Below are positions 1 through 12,800 of a stretch of 64,000 bases of DNA, in pieces. Source of the DNA: Todiramphus chloris collaris (Eukaryota > Chordata > Aves > Coraciiformes > Alcedinidae); contig JANVCC010000030.1 in NCBI GenBank assembly GCA_025345505.1, positions 10,054,592 through 10,118,591 of the forward strand, written 5' to 3'. How positions within the stretch are numbered: the stretch's first letter is position 1; every line of letters starts with the position of its first letter. The notes beneath the pieces are model-generated. The model saw only the letters and a program-made list of their open reading frames with translations, was not told where the DNA came from and searched no databases. Position numbers and translations under genes: made by a program.

Positions 1-1049
1 GAGTGCTTGTTGGGAGCCTTTAATTCTGTCCACCACGTTGTGTAGAGCTGCCAGAGCCAGCTCAGACACCTCAAGGGCTGTAGCATGCCCTTCCCTAAGG
101 AGCACAGGAAGATGGTCACAGCCTTCCCTTGCTATAAGACAGCAGTGTGAGGTGCCTGAATCATGTCTGAAATTTGGCTTCAGGATCTTAAATGGCACAA
201 GCACACTGGAAAATGCTAGCTGGGTGCTTTAACCCACAGCTCCAAGAGAGGCATGGGGATGCTGGCACCACCAGCCACCACTTTGAGAAGTTCACTGCAC
301 TGCAGCTTGCTCTAGTTTATGTGTTGTTGAAATGGGCTTGAGTAGGGGTGGCACTGTTAAGAGAGACCAGTTCAATGACTTTATTTAGCTCCATGATGAC
401 GTGATTCCAGCTAAAGCCCCTCCCTCCTTCCCTCTCCATCCACCACAGTCATATTCTGGAGCTGTCAGCTCCCTTTTCTATACCTGACTGAGCTTTGATG
501 AGGTGCCAGGTCTCCACAGCACTTTCTGCTAGAAGGGGAATGCTAATTAGAGACCAAATAAACAGAGCTGATCCTGAGGAGCTCAGAGTCAGTCTGCCTC
601 TGCTGAAAGGCTGTTCTGGCTGGGCAGGGGGACACGATGTCCCACCAGGAAAATACACTGTGTTTAACATCTGCAGGAGCCAGACCTTGCCCGCGCGCAG
701 CTGGTGGGGCTCTGCCAAAAGCCCTGTGGCTTTGCCTGTTTGCACCGCCCGAGCGTATGGGCCCTGCTCCAGAAAAGCAAATGCACCGTGGCTGCTAAGT
801 GCTTGTGAGTTTGGAAAGAGTGGGAGGGAGGGTAGTGGGCAAAACTGGCACTCCACCTTGATTCTCAGGGCATTTTGGCCATGGTATTGGCAGCTGCTGG
901 GTCAAATTAGGGTATCTCCCCTTCTAATTTTCCCATCACTGTATTAGTTCACTGGGAACAGTCTAAGGGTGGGGGTTTCTGCACAGTATGAGTTGCTGAC
1001 GTGAGGATCACATGACTTAAATACATTTTTTCCTACTGTTTCCCTGTAG
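1..1049 (+). other. SLCO2A1: SLCO2A1 intron (3' part), no exon seen
   Basis: This stretch precedes the first SLCO2A1 exon found in the window and ends in a pyrimidine-rich acceptor with AG at 1048-1049. I found no SLCO2A1-like coding exon in it. Two overlapping frames of 135-150 codons on opposite strands (449-947) have no recognisable domain and look like chance openings. The upstream exons of the gene must lie before the window. Confidence 0.7.
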
Positions 1050-4000
1050 GATTCCCAAAGATCTTCCTCAGGCTGCTCCTTAACCCTCTCTTCATCCTCC
1101 TGGTGCTGGCTCAGTGCAGCTTTTCCTCAGTCATTGCGGGTCTGGCCACCTTCCTCAACAAGTTCCTGGAGAAGCAGTACGGTGTCTCCTCCTCATATGC
1201 CAATTTTCTCATAGGTGAGCATAACTGGGCAGCAGCAGCAGCTCTAGGATGAAAAAAATCCATCATCAGGGAGCCACCTGCCCGTATTTCCCAGGCTTTC
1301 TCAATCCTGCAGAAGGAAATAATTGGAAACTCATTTTCAGAGGAGACCTAGGGATTACCTTAAGATGGTTGATGACTTTTATGACTTAAGATGCCTGCAG
1401 AAGGCCAGGCTGTCTTGCAGCCTCTCAAAGACTGTCTACATTTGTAGGCTTGCTCTCACAGGCCAGCAGCCACTCTTGTTGAAAACATGCAGCCCCAGCA
1501 CATGGGTGAGGCAGGTCTGGATCACTCTGCTGCTTAAAGAAGGGGCAAGAGCAAGTGATTACACACCAAGCTTGATCTTGCATCTCTAAGCCAATCTCCT
1601 GAGGCTGAGGTTTCCCACAGGTACCATCTGTGTTGGGTTTTGGTCTGTCTTGGGTAATGGTGGTGTCTGTGGGTTCTCCCAGCTACTACGAGGTCCACAA
1701 AGCCCCTACCTCCATCCCCTGCCAGCAGAGAGGTTATTGGCAGGCAGGACTCCCAGATAACGCCTTTGTTCCACTGCAGGAGCTGTGAACCTGCCAGCAG
1801 CAGCACTCGGAATGCTCTTAGGAGGAATTATCATGAAACGCTTTGCCTTCTCCATCCGGGCCATCCCCCGGTTTGCTGTGGTGGTGCTCGTTTTCTCCAT
1901 CCTCATCTGCCTGCCCATTTTCTTCATGGGCTGCTCCACAGGGCGCATCAATGGGATCTATCCCCCCAGGTAACACAGGCACTTGGGTTGTTTCCAGCTT
2001 CTTGTTCCTCCAGCTCTTGACCTGATTATCCATGGGGTGGGATACATGCAGGTGTAGGGGAAGAGGCAGTAGATGTTACCACACTACTGCTTTCTCCTTG
2101 ATCACACTGCCTGGAGATCTGAGTGCTATACAGCACAGAAAGCTAGGGAGCACGTTTATTCTTGATTTTCTGTAGTATTAGTACCCATGTCCACATTGAC
2201 TCTATACACGGGCACCTTGCACTCTCCCTTTGGTCCAGCTGGACATCACCTTTCTCCTCACCTGAGTGGAAAGTTTTGTCTCTTACCATGTCTTTTTAAG
2301 ATAAAAACGACATTTAACCTTCACCCCAGGCTTGCTGTCAAGTGCATCATGCACATTTCCAATGCACTGCCAGCAAGGAACTTTCATACAGATGTTTCCC
2401 TTCACCAGCAAAAAGCCTCCTGTCCCAGGGGTACGGTGGAGGGATGAGGGACAGAGCAGTCCATTCACTTCTCCCACTGAAAAGCCAGTTAAATAACCAT
2501 GGTGAAGGAAAGCAACAGCACTCTGCAAATTCACGTGCAGGCGACATGTATATGTTGCTCTGAGCTCTGCAGGGCACGCACCGAGAATTTGGGAGTGTAT
2601 GGAAATCCACTGAGGTGCTGGCAGCTCAAGATTTCTGCGTGAGAACCAGGCTTCAAGCGTGAGATCTCTCAGCTCAAGATCAGGTGCTGCAAATGCTGAA
2701 TTTTGGGAGGCACCTTGGCCTCACAGTGTTCACCCCTTGCTGTCAGTGTCAAGTCAACTGCCTGTCTTGGCTCCTCCGGAGCTCACTGGGGTTTTGCTGA
2801 AGTAACTAGGAGCTGCTGAAGGCACTTGCATGGAAAAGGGTTGCCTTACATTACTTTGGAAATCCTCACCCATGCAATGGCAGCAGTGTATCAGTGCCTT
2901 TTGCCTGCATCCCCAGGTAGCTGTGGGCTATGTGGACGGGTGAATGTGAGCTCTGCCCCAGCCCACCATGCCCAAGGACAGGTCCCTGGTGCCATCCTCC
3001 CATAGCAGATGGACTGTGCCACTCCAGCAGATGAACTCCCTTAGGTAGTAAGGCAAGACAGGGCAGATAATTTGTTTCGTGCTCTCGACTTTCACGCTGT
3101 CGTCAGGCTTGTTTGGAAACAAGCCTGCTTCCAGTTTCTGTCTGAATGATGTTTCCAGCTGGGGCTGTTTGCACATCTGTTTGTGCAGTTCTGGATGCAG
3201 CCCAGATATATTTCTCCAGGAATTTGTCTGATTAGTTTTCAGGGGGAGGAGAGGATATTAAGTGTATGAGTACTTGTTTGCAGACATAATTACTGCTAAA
3301 TTCACTGTACACTTGCAGAGGTACCTGCAGGGAATCAGGGTCTGGCACAAGGCCAGCCTGCTGCTGGCAGCATCCCAGAACAAACAGGAATGGCGAAACT
3401 GGCTAACTAGTAAGAGGGAATTTTCTTCCTCCTGTCCTATTTCTTAAATTTATTAAAAAAAAAAAAAAATTCTCCTCCTTTTTGGCAGTACATTGAGTTC
3501 CCAGCAGCAGGTTAAGACACCGAGTGGGTGCCACTGCTCTGAGTACATCTTTCACCCAGTGTGCGGAGAAAACAACGTGGAGTACATCTCCCCCTGCTTT
3601 GCTGGCTGCACGAACAGCACCACTAATTCCTCCGCTCCCAAAAACGTGGTGAGTAAAACAAGTGGTGTGCAGAACAGAGGGTGTCTTGGGGACAGTGGAG
3701 GCTGCAGTGATGCCGTAGGAGCTTGACAAATGTGAGTGTGTTGTAGAGCCTTTTTGATGCGGTGAAGGGGAGATCTCCAGAGGTGCTGAAGTCCTGAGAA
3801 GGTGCAGTGAAGAACTGCAGTAATGCCCTGGGAGGCTGCTTGGAGAACTGGGGACAGTGGCACATCCTAGGGCAGGATGCCATGGCTGTGCCTTAAAACT
3901 GGAGCTGATGTTCTTGTCAGTCTTCTGCAAAGTGATGTGAGCTGCTGCATTACTAAAAACTCTGCTCTTGGCTTTGGGAGATTTACATTTGTTTTTTCCA

Positions 4001-4926
4001 AATGTTTCCAACAGATCTACAAGAACTGTTCCCTGATCCCTGCTAGGAACGGGCTGTCCTCTGCCAAGACAGGCTCCTGTCCACTCAGCTGCTCCCACAT
4101 GCTCCTTCCTACCATATTCCTCATCTCCTTTGCTGCCCTGGTAGCCTGCCTGTCCCACAACCCCCTCTACATGATGGTTTTAAGGTGAGTAATGGGAAGG
4201 GGTGAGTCGCAAGGCACTGAGGGAAGCACCATTTGCTGTGGTCCCTGTGCTGGGATCAACAGGGCCTCTTAAGCATGGAACCAGGCCAAGATACTTGGCC
4301 AAATACAGAGCTGCCGCAGCACCTCTGACCTCTCACTCCTGGCAGGGTGGTGAACCAGGACGAGAAGTCATTTGCCATCGGAGTCCAGTTCTTATTAATG
4401 AGGCTACTGGGTGAGTGTCCATCTCTTAATGAGGCTGGGGGAAGGCAGCAGGGTGCTCAGAGGCTTGCTTGAGCCCCAGGAAGTGTTGAACCTCCTCGGG
4501 GATGGCAGGCAAAGCGTGCAGGCAGGGCAGGGCCAGCAGCCTGACTCCATCATCTCCTCTCCAAAGCATGGCTGCCAGCTCCAGCCCTGTTCGGTGCCCT
4601 CATCGACTCCTCCTGCATCTACTGGCAGAAGCAGTGCACCCAGCGCCGGTTCTGTGCCTACTACAACAACGACTTCCTCCGCAACAGGTACCCTCGCCGT
4701 GTGCCCCCTGGCAGGGGTGACCATGGGGATGGTCCCCAGCTCAACCTGGTGCTGGCTGGAGGTGCCACCTCCAAACACCGCATCTCCTTGCTTTTTTCCT
4801 GACAGGTATCTGGGGTTGCAGGTGGGCTACAAGGTGGTGGGCACCATCCTCCTTGCCCTCATCAGCTGGAAGGTGAAGAGAAGCAAGGAGTATAATGTCC
4901 AGGAGAAGGCAGCAGGGCTGGTGTAG
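1050..4926 (+). CDS. SLCO2A1: Prostaglandin transporter SLCO2A1, C-terminal half (5' end outside window)
   Basis: This is the C-terminal half of the organic anion transporter family member that imports prostaglandins across the plasma membrane. Seven coding exons join in phase with GT-AG introns: 1050-1214, 1780-1969, 3489-3648, 4015-4184, 4346-4410, 4567-4687 and 4806-4926 (TAG stop). They encode about 329 residues; the human protein has 643. The first two exons carry hydrophobic helices including [12 protein letters not shown] and [10 protein letters not shown]. Exons three and four carry the cysteine-rich Kazal-like extracellular loop ([20 protein letters not shown]). The rest holds the final helices and a short cytoplasmic tail ending KAAGLV. 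From memory of the human protein, substrate-linked Arg561 and Lys614 correspond to AGG at 4401-4403 and AAG at 4831-4833; both are kept. No frame disruption is visible. In human the gene is also next to SRPRB and TF, which supports orthology. Confidence 0.95.
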
Positions 4927-5470
4927 CCCACTCAAGGACTGGTTCCACACCTCCCATTACACGCTGCCAGTACTTCGTCTTTTTTTGGATTTGTTTTTCT
5001 TCCTAAGGGAGCGACTTCACCTTTGCAGCTCTGAGCTCCTGTCACTCAGCACATGGCACTGCTGTGCTCTTGGTGAAAGATGCTCCATGCCAACCCCTTC
5101 CTGGGACCAGCTCCTCCCATGCTCTCCAGCTGTTGGGAACAGGGCAGCCCCCCGCCACCTGGAGCAGGAAGCTGGAGCACAGCCCCATGCCATATACCCG
5201 GAGTGCCTGCTGTAGGAGATAGTTCCCCCTCCAGCATGACATTTCCAGCTGGGTAATGCCTTCCTGGCTGGGACAGGAGCAGGGGAGATGGCTGCCAAGC
5301 CTGTGGGACTGTCCCATGTCCCCCCACTGTGTGCACCCCTTGCAGAGGTCAGCATGGACACCACACATGTTGTGAAAATTTATCATTAGGGGTTTACTGC
5401 AGAACATTTTGGCAGTTTGCTGCTCTTTTGTGGGTTTTTTTAAATAAAGGTCACTTTTCCAACTGTGGTG
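4927..5470 (+). other. SLCO2A1: SLCO2A1 3' UTR
   Basis: Non-coding sequence follows the TAG stop. A canonical AATAAA lies at 5443-5448, followed by a GT-rich stretch from about 5464, as expected of a cleavage site. The exact 3' end is inferred. The UTR is short, about 540 bases, if this signal is the one used. Confidence 0.7.
5443..5448 (+). terminator. SLCO2A1: Poly(A) signal AATAAA of SLCO2A1
   Basis: Canonical hexamer 517 bases after the SLCO2A1 stop codon, with a GT-rich downstream element. It is the only AATAAA I see between the stop codon and the minisatellite block. Confidence 0.75.
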
Positions 5471-5739
5471 CTTCGTTGGTCTCCATGCCCACCCCACCGC
5501 TCCAAGAGCTGTCCCCACCAGTGAGGCAAGGCAGTGGGGTTCCCTGCAGGTCCCATCCTGGCTGATGTTGAGTGCATCCCTTGCCAGCAAAGGTGAAGAA
5601 AGGGTGGCCGATGGGACACGTGCTCCTTTTGCAGCTCCACCAGTGCTGAGGGGCTGCATAGAGCAGGCATAGGCTGTGCTGGCTCACGGGCCAGGCAGCC
5701 AAGGGACAACAGTACCCACCTACAGCCCCATGAAACCTG

Positions 5740-5891
5740 CTGGCAGCCCCCTGCCCCCAGCACCCTGCCCGCAGTGCTGTGCTGGCAGCCCCCTGCCCCC
5801 AGCACCCTGCCTGCAGTGCTGTGCTGGCAGCCCCTGCCCCCTGCCTGCAGTGCTGTGCTGGCAGCCCCTGCCCCCTGCACAGCGCACCCTG
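5740..5891. repeat. C-rich minisatellite, 42-bp and 34-bp units
   Basis: There are two near-identical 42-base units (5740-5781, 5782-5823), each starting CTGGCAGCC and ending CAGTGCTGTG. Two shortened 34-base units follow (5824-5857 and 5858-5891); the last is diverged. The plus strand is strongly C-rich. The array creates several overlapping open frames that are not genes. Confidence 0.85.
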
Positions 5892-5929
5892 TCTACACCG
5901 GCCAAAAGGCACCTGCACCATTCAGCACG

Positions 5930-6600
5930 GAGCTGATGGCGATGCAGGCAGAGGACTGCAGGCAGCATGCAGGGACCTGCAGCCACGGGGCTGTGGGCAC
6001 AGGGCTTCAGCAGGCAGCTGAGGGCATGGGCAGCAGGCAGGGGCTGGGGCAGGTGGCTGCAGGCAGGGTTCAGAGGGCTGCAGGAAGGGTCTTGTGGGCT
6101 GGGGTCTGGGGGTCTGGAGGCAGCAGGGAGGGAACTGCAGGCAGGGAGCAGCAGGTCTCAAGCATTTGACTATGGGCATGGGGCTTGGGCACAGAGCTCT
6201 AGGTAGGGTGCAGGGGGCCACTGACACAGGGCCGTGGGCAAGTGCCTGCAGGGCCTGTAGCCTGGAGACAGGGTTCAGTGGGCAGCAGGAAGGGCTTGGG
6301 GGCAGGGAAGATCAGGCAGGCACAGAGGAGATTATGGGGACTGCAGGCATGGGGCTGTGGGCAGGGGGTTGCTGGCAGGGCGCAAGGGGCTTCAGCCATG
6401 GAGTTGCAAACACCAGTTTGCAGCAGGGCTCATGGGGCAGCATGTGAGGGGCCCATAGGAACGGCCCCGGGGCAGGCAGGGTGCACAGGCATGGGCTTGA
6501 CGGCAGAGGCTGTGGGTAGGGCAGAGTGGGTTCCAATCATGGGGATACAGGCAGAGGGATACAGGCAATGTGCAGAGGAGCACAACGGGGGGTTGTGCAG
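5930..6600. repeat. Degenerate G-rich minisatellite-like block
   Basis: About 670 bases built of irregular recurrences of words such as CTGCAGGCA, GGGGCTGTGGGCA and GCAGGCAGGG, spaced roughly 20-40 bases apart. The plus strand is G-rich, so base skew flips relative to the C-rich array just before it. Open frames here have low-complexity products and change identity with frame, so I do not call a gene. Runs of three or more G recur and could form quadruplexes. Confidence 0.6.
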
Positions 6601-7679
6601 GATGTATCCCTGCCTGTGACATCTCTGAAGGGAGCGCAGTAGCTCAAGGGCCTCCCTGATCTGTTCTGGAAGAGCTTCCCCTGCCCACAGCTCTACCCAG
6701 GACCTCCCCCCACCTGCAGCAGGGTGACTGACTCTGGTTCAGGCAGCTGGAGCAGAAGGGACTGAGTTCATCACATCCCACCGTCTTGCCAAAGCTATTT
6801 AAACACGCTGGCTGCCAGGCTGCAGCCCTGGGAGCAACTTGCCTGGCCAGCACAACGCCACAGGCTTGGAGCAAGGTTTATACATATAATGAAAAAAAAA
6901 AAAAAACAAAACAAAGCACAAATCTGACTGGGGGGAAGAAAGAAAAAAAAAACCACAACAAATAACATTCAGAGTTTCCAGTTCTGCCTCTTTCCCCTAG
7001 CCACTGGGGAAAAATCAGCCCCAAATATTTAACAGGCCAGTCACGGAGTGTTGCCCAAAAAACACATGCAACTATGCAACAGCCCAACACATGCTGCATC
7101 CTCCAGCATGAGCAGCACTGGGCACAGCTCCAGCTCATCCACACTGCCCCACAGCCACCCCCATGCCCCACAGCTGTGCTCAGGTGGGGAAAGCTGAGGC
7201 ATCTCCATCAGCTGTAACGCTGCAGGGTGCCAGAGCCACTTCCACCCCAGAGTAGGGCAAGTGCTCTCTGACTGAAACCACAACAGCCCTGTGAAGGGCA
7301 CTGCAGCTGGCCCGAGTTCTCCTCTGCAAGAAGTGCTTTTTCTGATAAGTTTTTTTGTTGGTGGTTTGGGTTTTTTTGTTACATGATTATCAAGTCTCTA
7401 AATTTCAGACTATGGAGTAAATACGCACCAAAACCAACCAACCAAAATGAAACAAACAAAAACCCCAAACCAAAACGAAAAAAACCCACAAACAACAAAA
7501 CCAAAACCAATGCCCTGTGTGGAGGAGGCACTGGTTTTTGACAAGACAGACCTGGACACCAAACAGGAAGGTTGATCTCCACCATTGTGTCAAGTAAAAG
7601 CGAAGCCCTAGCCCACATGGAGCTGACACCCCTGAGAAGGGGCTAATACAGACAGACTAAAGAAAGACTTGAGAACAAA
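6601..7679. other. Gene-free interval with homopolymeric A/C and T/G tracts
   Basis: No exon is recognised between the minisatellite block and the presumed SRPRB 3' end. An A-rich run occurs at about 6891-6910. A T/G tract at 7349-7380 is followed by a long A/C-rich tract at about 7427-7511. In the human order RAB6B would be expected around here; I see none of its GTPase motifs. Confidence 0.5.
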
Positions 7680-9822
7680 GATTTAAACAACCAAAAATAT
7701 TTATTTAAGGAGCACTTTTCATAAGAATAACTTAAAGCCAACCATGGCCTTGTGTTACCTACCCCCCTTACCTCAGCAGAGGCCTCTGCTTTTCAAGGAG
7801 ACAGGTCTTTGCAAGCAGGATAACCACCCAAAGAAACAGCAATATTCTCATTTCAGCACTACAGATTCAAAGCCGGCAGCCTAGGAAGGATCTCCAGTTA
7901 AAGGAGTCCAAAGCATAACAAACATGTTCCAACAATACTCTGACTGCAGGAAATATAACAATAGAACATACTTTAGATATATACCCTCCCCACCTCCCGT
8001 ATGGAGAGTGGAAAAGCCACTCAGTTCACAAGACTAGAAACACAAGGCCCAGCTTCACTACAAGAACAGGTCTTTGCTGCAGACCATTCTTGCTCTTCCC
8101 AACAGTTCTAACATTTGGCAACACTACAGGGAGGCAGAAGATGTCCCAGGCAGAAAGGACAAGGAAAAAAACAGATCAGATGAGCGATGAAGGAAGCATC
8201 AAACTGGACAGGAGCTTGCAAAGGGCAAAAAAGATCTACCAGGAGCGAGCCACTCCCTCCTACCCTAAAGCAAAAGGGAAAGAAATAAAACCAAAGGAAA
8301 ACTTTCAATGGTGCTGGAATTCATAATATGCAGTGCGGAGAGCAATCATCCTGATGTAGGTGCTGCAGAGAAATGACAGCCCCCCAGAGCATAAAGCTGT
8401 ATGAAGCTGCTGGGCAGGGAAACTGTGTTTTAAGACACTTCAGGAAGGGGAAGCTGAACACACAGCACAGCATCAGGGAGGGGCTTGTCTCCCACCCGAC
8501 AAACAACGGTGCTGCTGGAACATCCTGCTTGGGATAGCTGACACTCCTGACCAGAACATAGGAACAAGGAGAGCACATGTCCCTTAGTTCAGAAGGATGC
8601 TGAATCAGAGCCCTCCAACAACCCAAGCAGCCTCTGGAGCCACTGAGATAGCCACAGGGACAGGCATCTTCCTGTTCTGAACCTTCCCTTAGATTAACAG
8701 CTGAGATCACACACAGAGCAGCAATTTCGGCTTTAAACACCAGAGACAAATGAGAACAAACTGGGAGTCTCACATTTCTTTCCCCTCTTCACTGAGCAAC
8801 TCCCCCAGGAGAAGGAAGCACACTAATGTGTGCTCCCTCTCACTTTGCCACAACTGCCAACTAATTACGCACCAAAAAAGATCTTACTGTAGTTACTGGA
8901 GCAGGAGACAGGCAGGGGCTGCACAGCAAATGCAGAACTCACACATAATGTAGGTAGGAATCTAAAGATGTGCCCACCTCAGTACTCTCTGCCACCTGGG
9001 GAGTGTTCATACATGACTGTGAGAAGAGCCTGAAGTATGGGAAGGAGAAGCAGTGTGAAACAAGCTTTCAGGAGATAGCCTTCAGTTAAAGAAAAACTCC
9101 CAAGAACCGTCCAACAGTGGAAATCACCCAAAGGCACCGGCACCGCAGCTGGAGGCAGGGGTGCACAGGGACAAACACGGAGCAGCCAGCCACTCCAGTC
9201 TCACTGAAACAGGACTGCACCAGTTTGGAAGTACAGGAAGGTAGGAGACACGAGAGGAAACAGCTTTTTATATTCTCCATTGCCCAGCTCAGCCTGTGCA
9301 CTTTGCCAGGGCAGCAGAGGTGATGCGCATAGTGCTACCGAGCAGCAAGAAGCTGGAGAAAGAAGTCCAAATCAGGAGGCGATCAGCAGCTCCAAGAAGC
9401 AACAGTGTTGCAATGCTAAACCAAGACAGAAGGTAAGACACAGACTCAAATCTCTGAAACACCTGGCAGTGCACTCCTTCATTTGCTTGGCAACTACCAA
9501 ATGAAAAGCCTAAAGATTAAGGACCTTAAATACAGAAACCCAGAGGATCAGCCCAAAGGAAGAGAAAGGAGGGGAGAGGAAAAAAGCATTGCAGTATGAA
9601 TAGACAGTCAGAGGAAATCACACCAGCAATTGTGTCATGTTGCTCCCAAGCCCATGAGCAGCAGAGGAAGATGCCACAATGGTGGTATCCAGCTTAAGTT
9701 CCTTCTTTGTACAGCAAGATGAGATCTGAGTGCTTCAGACCATCTTTTTCCTTTCAGTTCCCAAGTGCCTGCCCCTCAGCCTCTCCAGGTCTCTCCCTCC
9801 CTCCAGCCCTGCCCTTCTCCAT
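7680..9822 (-). other. SRPRB: Probable SRPRB 3' UTR
   Basis: This is non-coding sequence downstream of the SRPRB stop on the minus strand. The first canonical AATAAA I see in that direction is at 7700-7705, giving a UTR of about 2.1 kb. No splice-compatible coding exon was found within it. The extent is inferred from the signal alone, and an upstream non-canonical signal could make the UTR shorter. Confidence 0.45.
7700..7705 (-). terminator. SRPRB: Candidate SRPRB poly(A) signal
   Basis: AATAAA on the minus strand (TTTATT on plus), about 2.1 kb after the SRPRB stop codon. It is the first canonical hexamer I see in that direction. Confidence 0.45.
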
Positions 9823-12800
9823 TCAGGCGATCCTGGCCAGCCATTTCTTGAGGCCCTCGAAGTCAGCATCTCCCTCCTCTCCCTTGCTGCCCCGAGCACT
9901 GCACTCCACAAATTCCACCTTCATGGGTAGCTGAGAGAAGTCGAAGTCTTTGCCCTTCTTCCCCAGCTGGGCAGGGCCCCCAGTGCCTGAGCCATCCAGG
10001 CTGGTGGGGGCTGCAGAGCGGGTCACTCGTAAGGTATTGCTGCAGACAAAGAAGGGAAAGGGTCAAGAATTGTGAACCAGGGGAACATTACCCACACCAT
10101 GGCTGCTGAGATGTTTTGGACCCAGCTCTGTCAGCAGGATGCCAGCCACACCAAGTCCCATGGCTCTGCCCTGCAAGGCACAAGCAGAGGCAGGCACTTT
10201 GGCCACTTCTCCTAAATACCTGCTGGAAGGCACAGCTGCAGAAAGGCTCAAGAGAGCAAGACAGGCAGGAGGCCACTCAAGGAGAAGGTGCTTAAGCATG
10301 CTTTGCTTTGTAAAATACATCAGCAAGAGTCAGGTGGTGATGTCCTCATCTGAATTTCCCCAATATCCCCACAGCAGACACCAGAATTTACCCATGGTTT
10401 AGCCCACAGTGCTCAGTGGTGCCCTAGTTTAAGAGGTTAACCGGGAAGGGAGAGGCACCCATGATACCAGGGATCATGCAGGGGCTCACCTTACTGCCAC
10501 TTGAGTATGTCAAATACTTTTGGGGATTGAGAGGGGGATCAAGTCTCTCCACTGTTCCTGTGAGCAATGCCTGCCCACAGACCACGCTGCAATGTCACTG
10601 CTGCTCCCACCCTTCAGCTTGCTGCAGCCTCTCAACTCCCTGCCATGTGTGGAGAAGAAGGATGGACCTCCTTGTTCACACTCACCAGGCATCCAAGGCA
10701 AAGTGAGGACAGGGAGATGGAAGAGCCCAACAGATGCGGAGGCACTGTGACTTGACTGTCTCTGAGGTCTCAAGAAGTGAAGCCAGGGAAGTCAGGGGGC
10801 TGCACCAGGCACAGATGCAAACAGCAATCTCTCCCCAAGTCCTTAACTGCCTAGTAGAACCTCATGGATAGGGTCCTGCATCTCTTCCACAGAGCAGCCT
10901 GGCAGTGCCCTGCTCTCAGTCAACCCCAGCAACTCCTTATTGACAGAATGGAGCTAAATTAATGGGGCATGGGGAAAGAACAGCACTGCCTAGAGCTGAG
11001 AGTTCAGGAATGAGACAGCAGACACTTCCTTGGGTTCTCCACACAAGGACATCACAGTACAGCAGCACAGGGAGAAGGATGGCAGCCAGGTGCAAGCCTG
11101 CAGGAATAACACTGCCCAACATGGCACATATAATCTACCAAGAAATTTAACTTCTACACACAAGTAACAGGCAAATGCTCAACAACAAAAATAAGGAATC
11201 CTTATTTTACAGGAGAGCTTGAATATGTGGCAACTAATTACACCCTTAAAAATGGAAAGGTGAGGCATTGAGCCTGGAAGAGGCATCAGCACAAATACCC
11301 CACTGCCATCTACTGGCCAAAGAGATTATAGAATCACAGAGTCATTCACGTTAGAACAGACCCTTAAGTCATGAAGTCCAACCATAAACCTAACACTGCA
11401 AAGTCTACCACTTGACAAGACAGCCATATCTCAGAAACATGATTTTTTTGGTAAGACTTGACAGCTACGCTCCTCCTCCTCCCCTCAAGATCACCTTGCT
11501 ACTAACTGCAAACCAGTGCACAGGACCCACGGGCAACAGCCAGGCAAAATACCCAGTTCCGAGTATGTGTGGGGAAGGAAAATCTTTACTGGATGCTGGT
11601 AGTGAAGTCCACCCAGCATGAGAGCTGCACAGGTCTCCCCCAGAGCAGACCTGAGCCAACTACAATGATGAGACTCACAGGCAGAATCTTCATGCACAGA
11701 GATTAAATGTAGCTTAAAAAGGTAATCTTCTACTTGTCCCTCCCCACATGGGCTTGCCAATGGTTGATGCTGCAGCTCGTTCAGCTGGCACCTTACAACA
11801 CAGCACAGTCTTTCTGTGGCCACTTTCTCCTCCTTCCACTTTCTCTTACAACTTAAAAGTTAACAGCAGATCACACACAATTTGTCCTCCCAGGTTAATG
11901 CCCTTCCAAGGAGGGAGATACAGAGCCAACACAAGGTCCCAAACAAGCTCCTGCAGTGGCTGTTAGACCAGCAGAACTAGACACACCTTCCCCAGCTCTC
12001 AAGTTTTGCACACCAAGCCCTTTTGTGTCAGAGGAGCCCTGAAAAAAAAAAAAAAACAACTGTGCCACTGCAACTGTGCAGTGCTACTGAGATCTTCACA
12101 TCAGTCACAGGAAGTCAGGATATTTGGAAGCCAACTCTGCCTGCACCCAGGAGAGGGCAGCACCCTGGGCCACAGGAGCTATCGCTTAGCCTAGGATGGC
12201 AGCTTCCAGGAAAGAACTGGGATGTTGTTTCTCCAACTCACTCCAGCTTCTAGAAGGCAAAACACCATCTGCACCTACTGCTTTTTTTGGGTGCTTCAGC
12301 AAGAAGCAAACTTCTCTCATCCCAGTTACACCTCCCGAGACAAACCAGACTGCCCTGTTTCTACAATGAACTTAGATGTGGCTCAAGGGAGCTCACTGAG
12401 CACCAAGGTAAACTATAGAAAGGAGCAGAGAGGAGCTCAGAGGGTTCAAGATCCAATTTCATACTTACAGCTCTTTCTCCAGCTGCTGTTGAATAAGTTT
12501 TGCTGATTTTGCCATTGTGACATCTAGAGAGGGAAAAGAAAAGGAAATCAGCTCTTTGGTTTTACACCAGAATTCAGAACCTGGTTCCTCCTCCTAAAGG
12601 TACAGTAAGGCCTGTTCATACTGTGCAGTCCTAAGAGATACCAACGCAAAGGCAGCTGTGTCTGCACTCGGATAAGGGCCACTGCAGCTCTCAGTTTGCA
12701 CACATGAACTAGAGCAACACAGAAGTCTCGTATAACGTAGGGAATTAATGTCTTCTTGCTGGACAGTAAGCTGCTTTAAACAGAGCACTGGATTTGCTGT

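Noticed and set aside
449..947. Opposed frames of 135 and 150 codons inside the SLCO2A1 intron
   Set aside because: Neither has a recognisable domain, splice context or family resemblance.
3403..4158. 251-codon minus frame overlapping SLCO2A1
   Set aside because: It lies antisense to two confidently spliced SLCO2A1 exons and the intron between, ends in a poly-Phe from the A-rich tract, and has no recognisable domain.
5440..6450. Many overlapping 80-160 codon frames on both strands
   Set aside because: They are produced by the minisatellite units, whose lengths allow several open frames; the products are repetitive and differ by frame.
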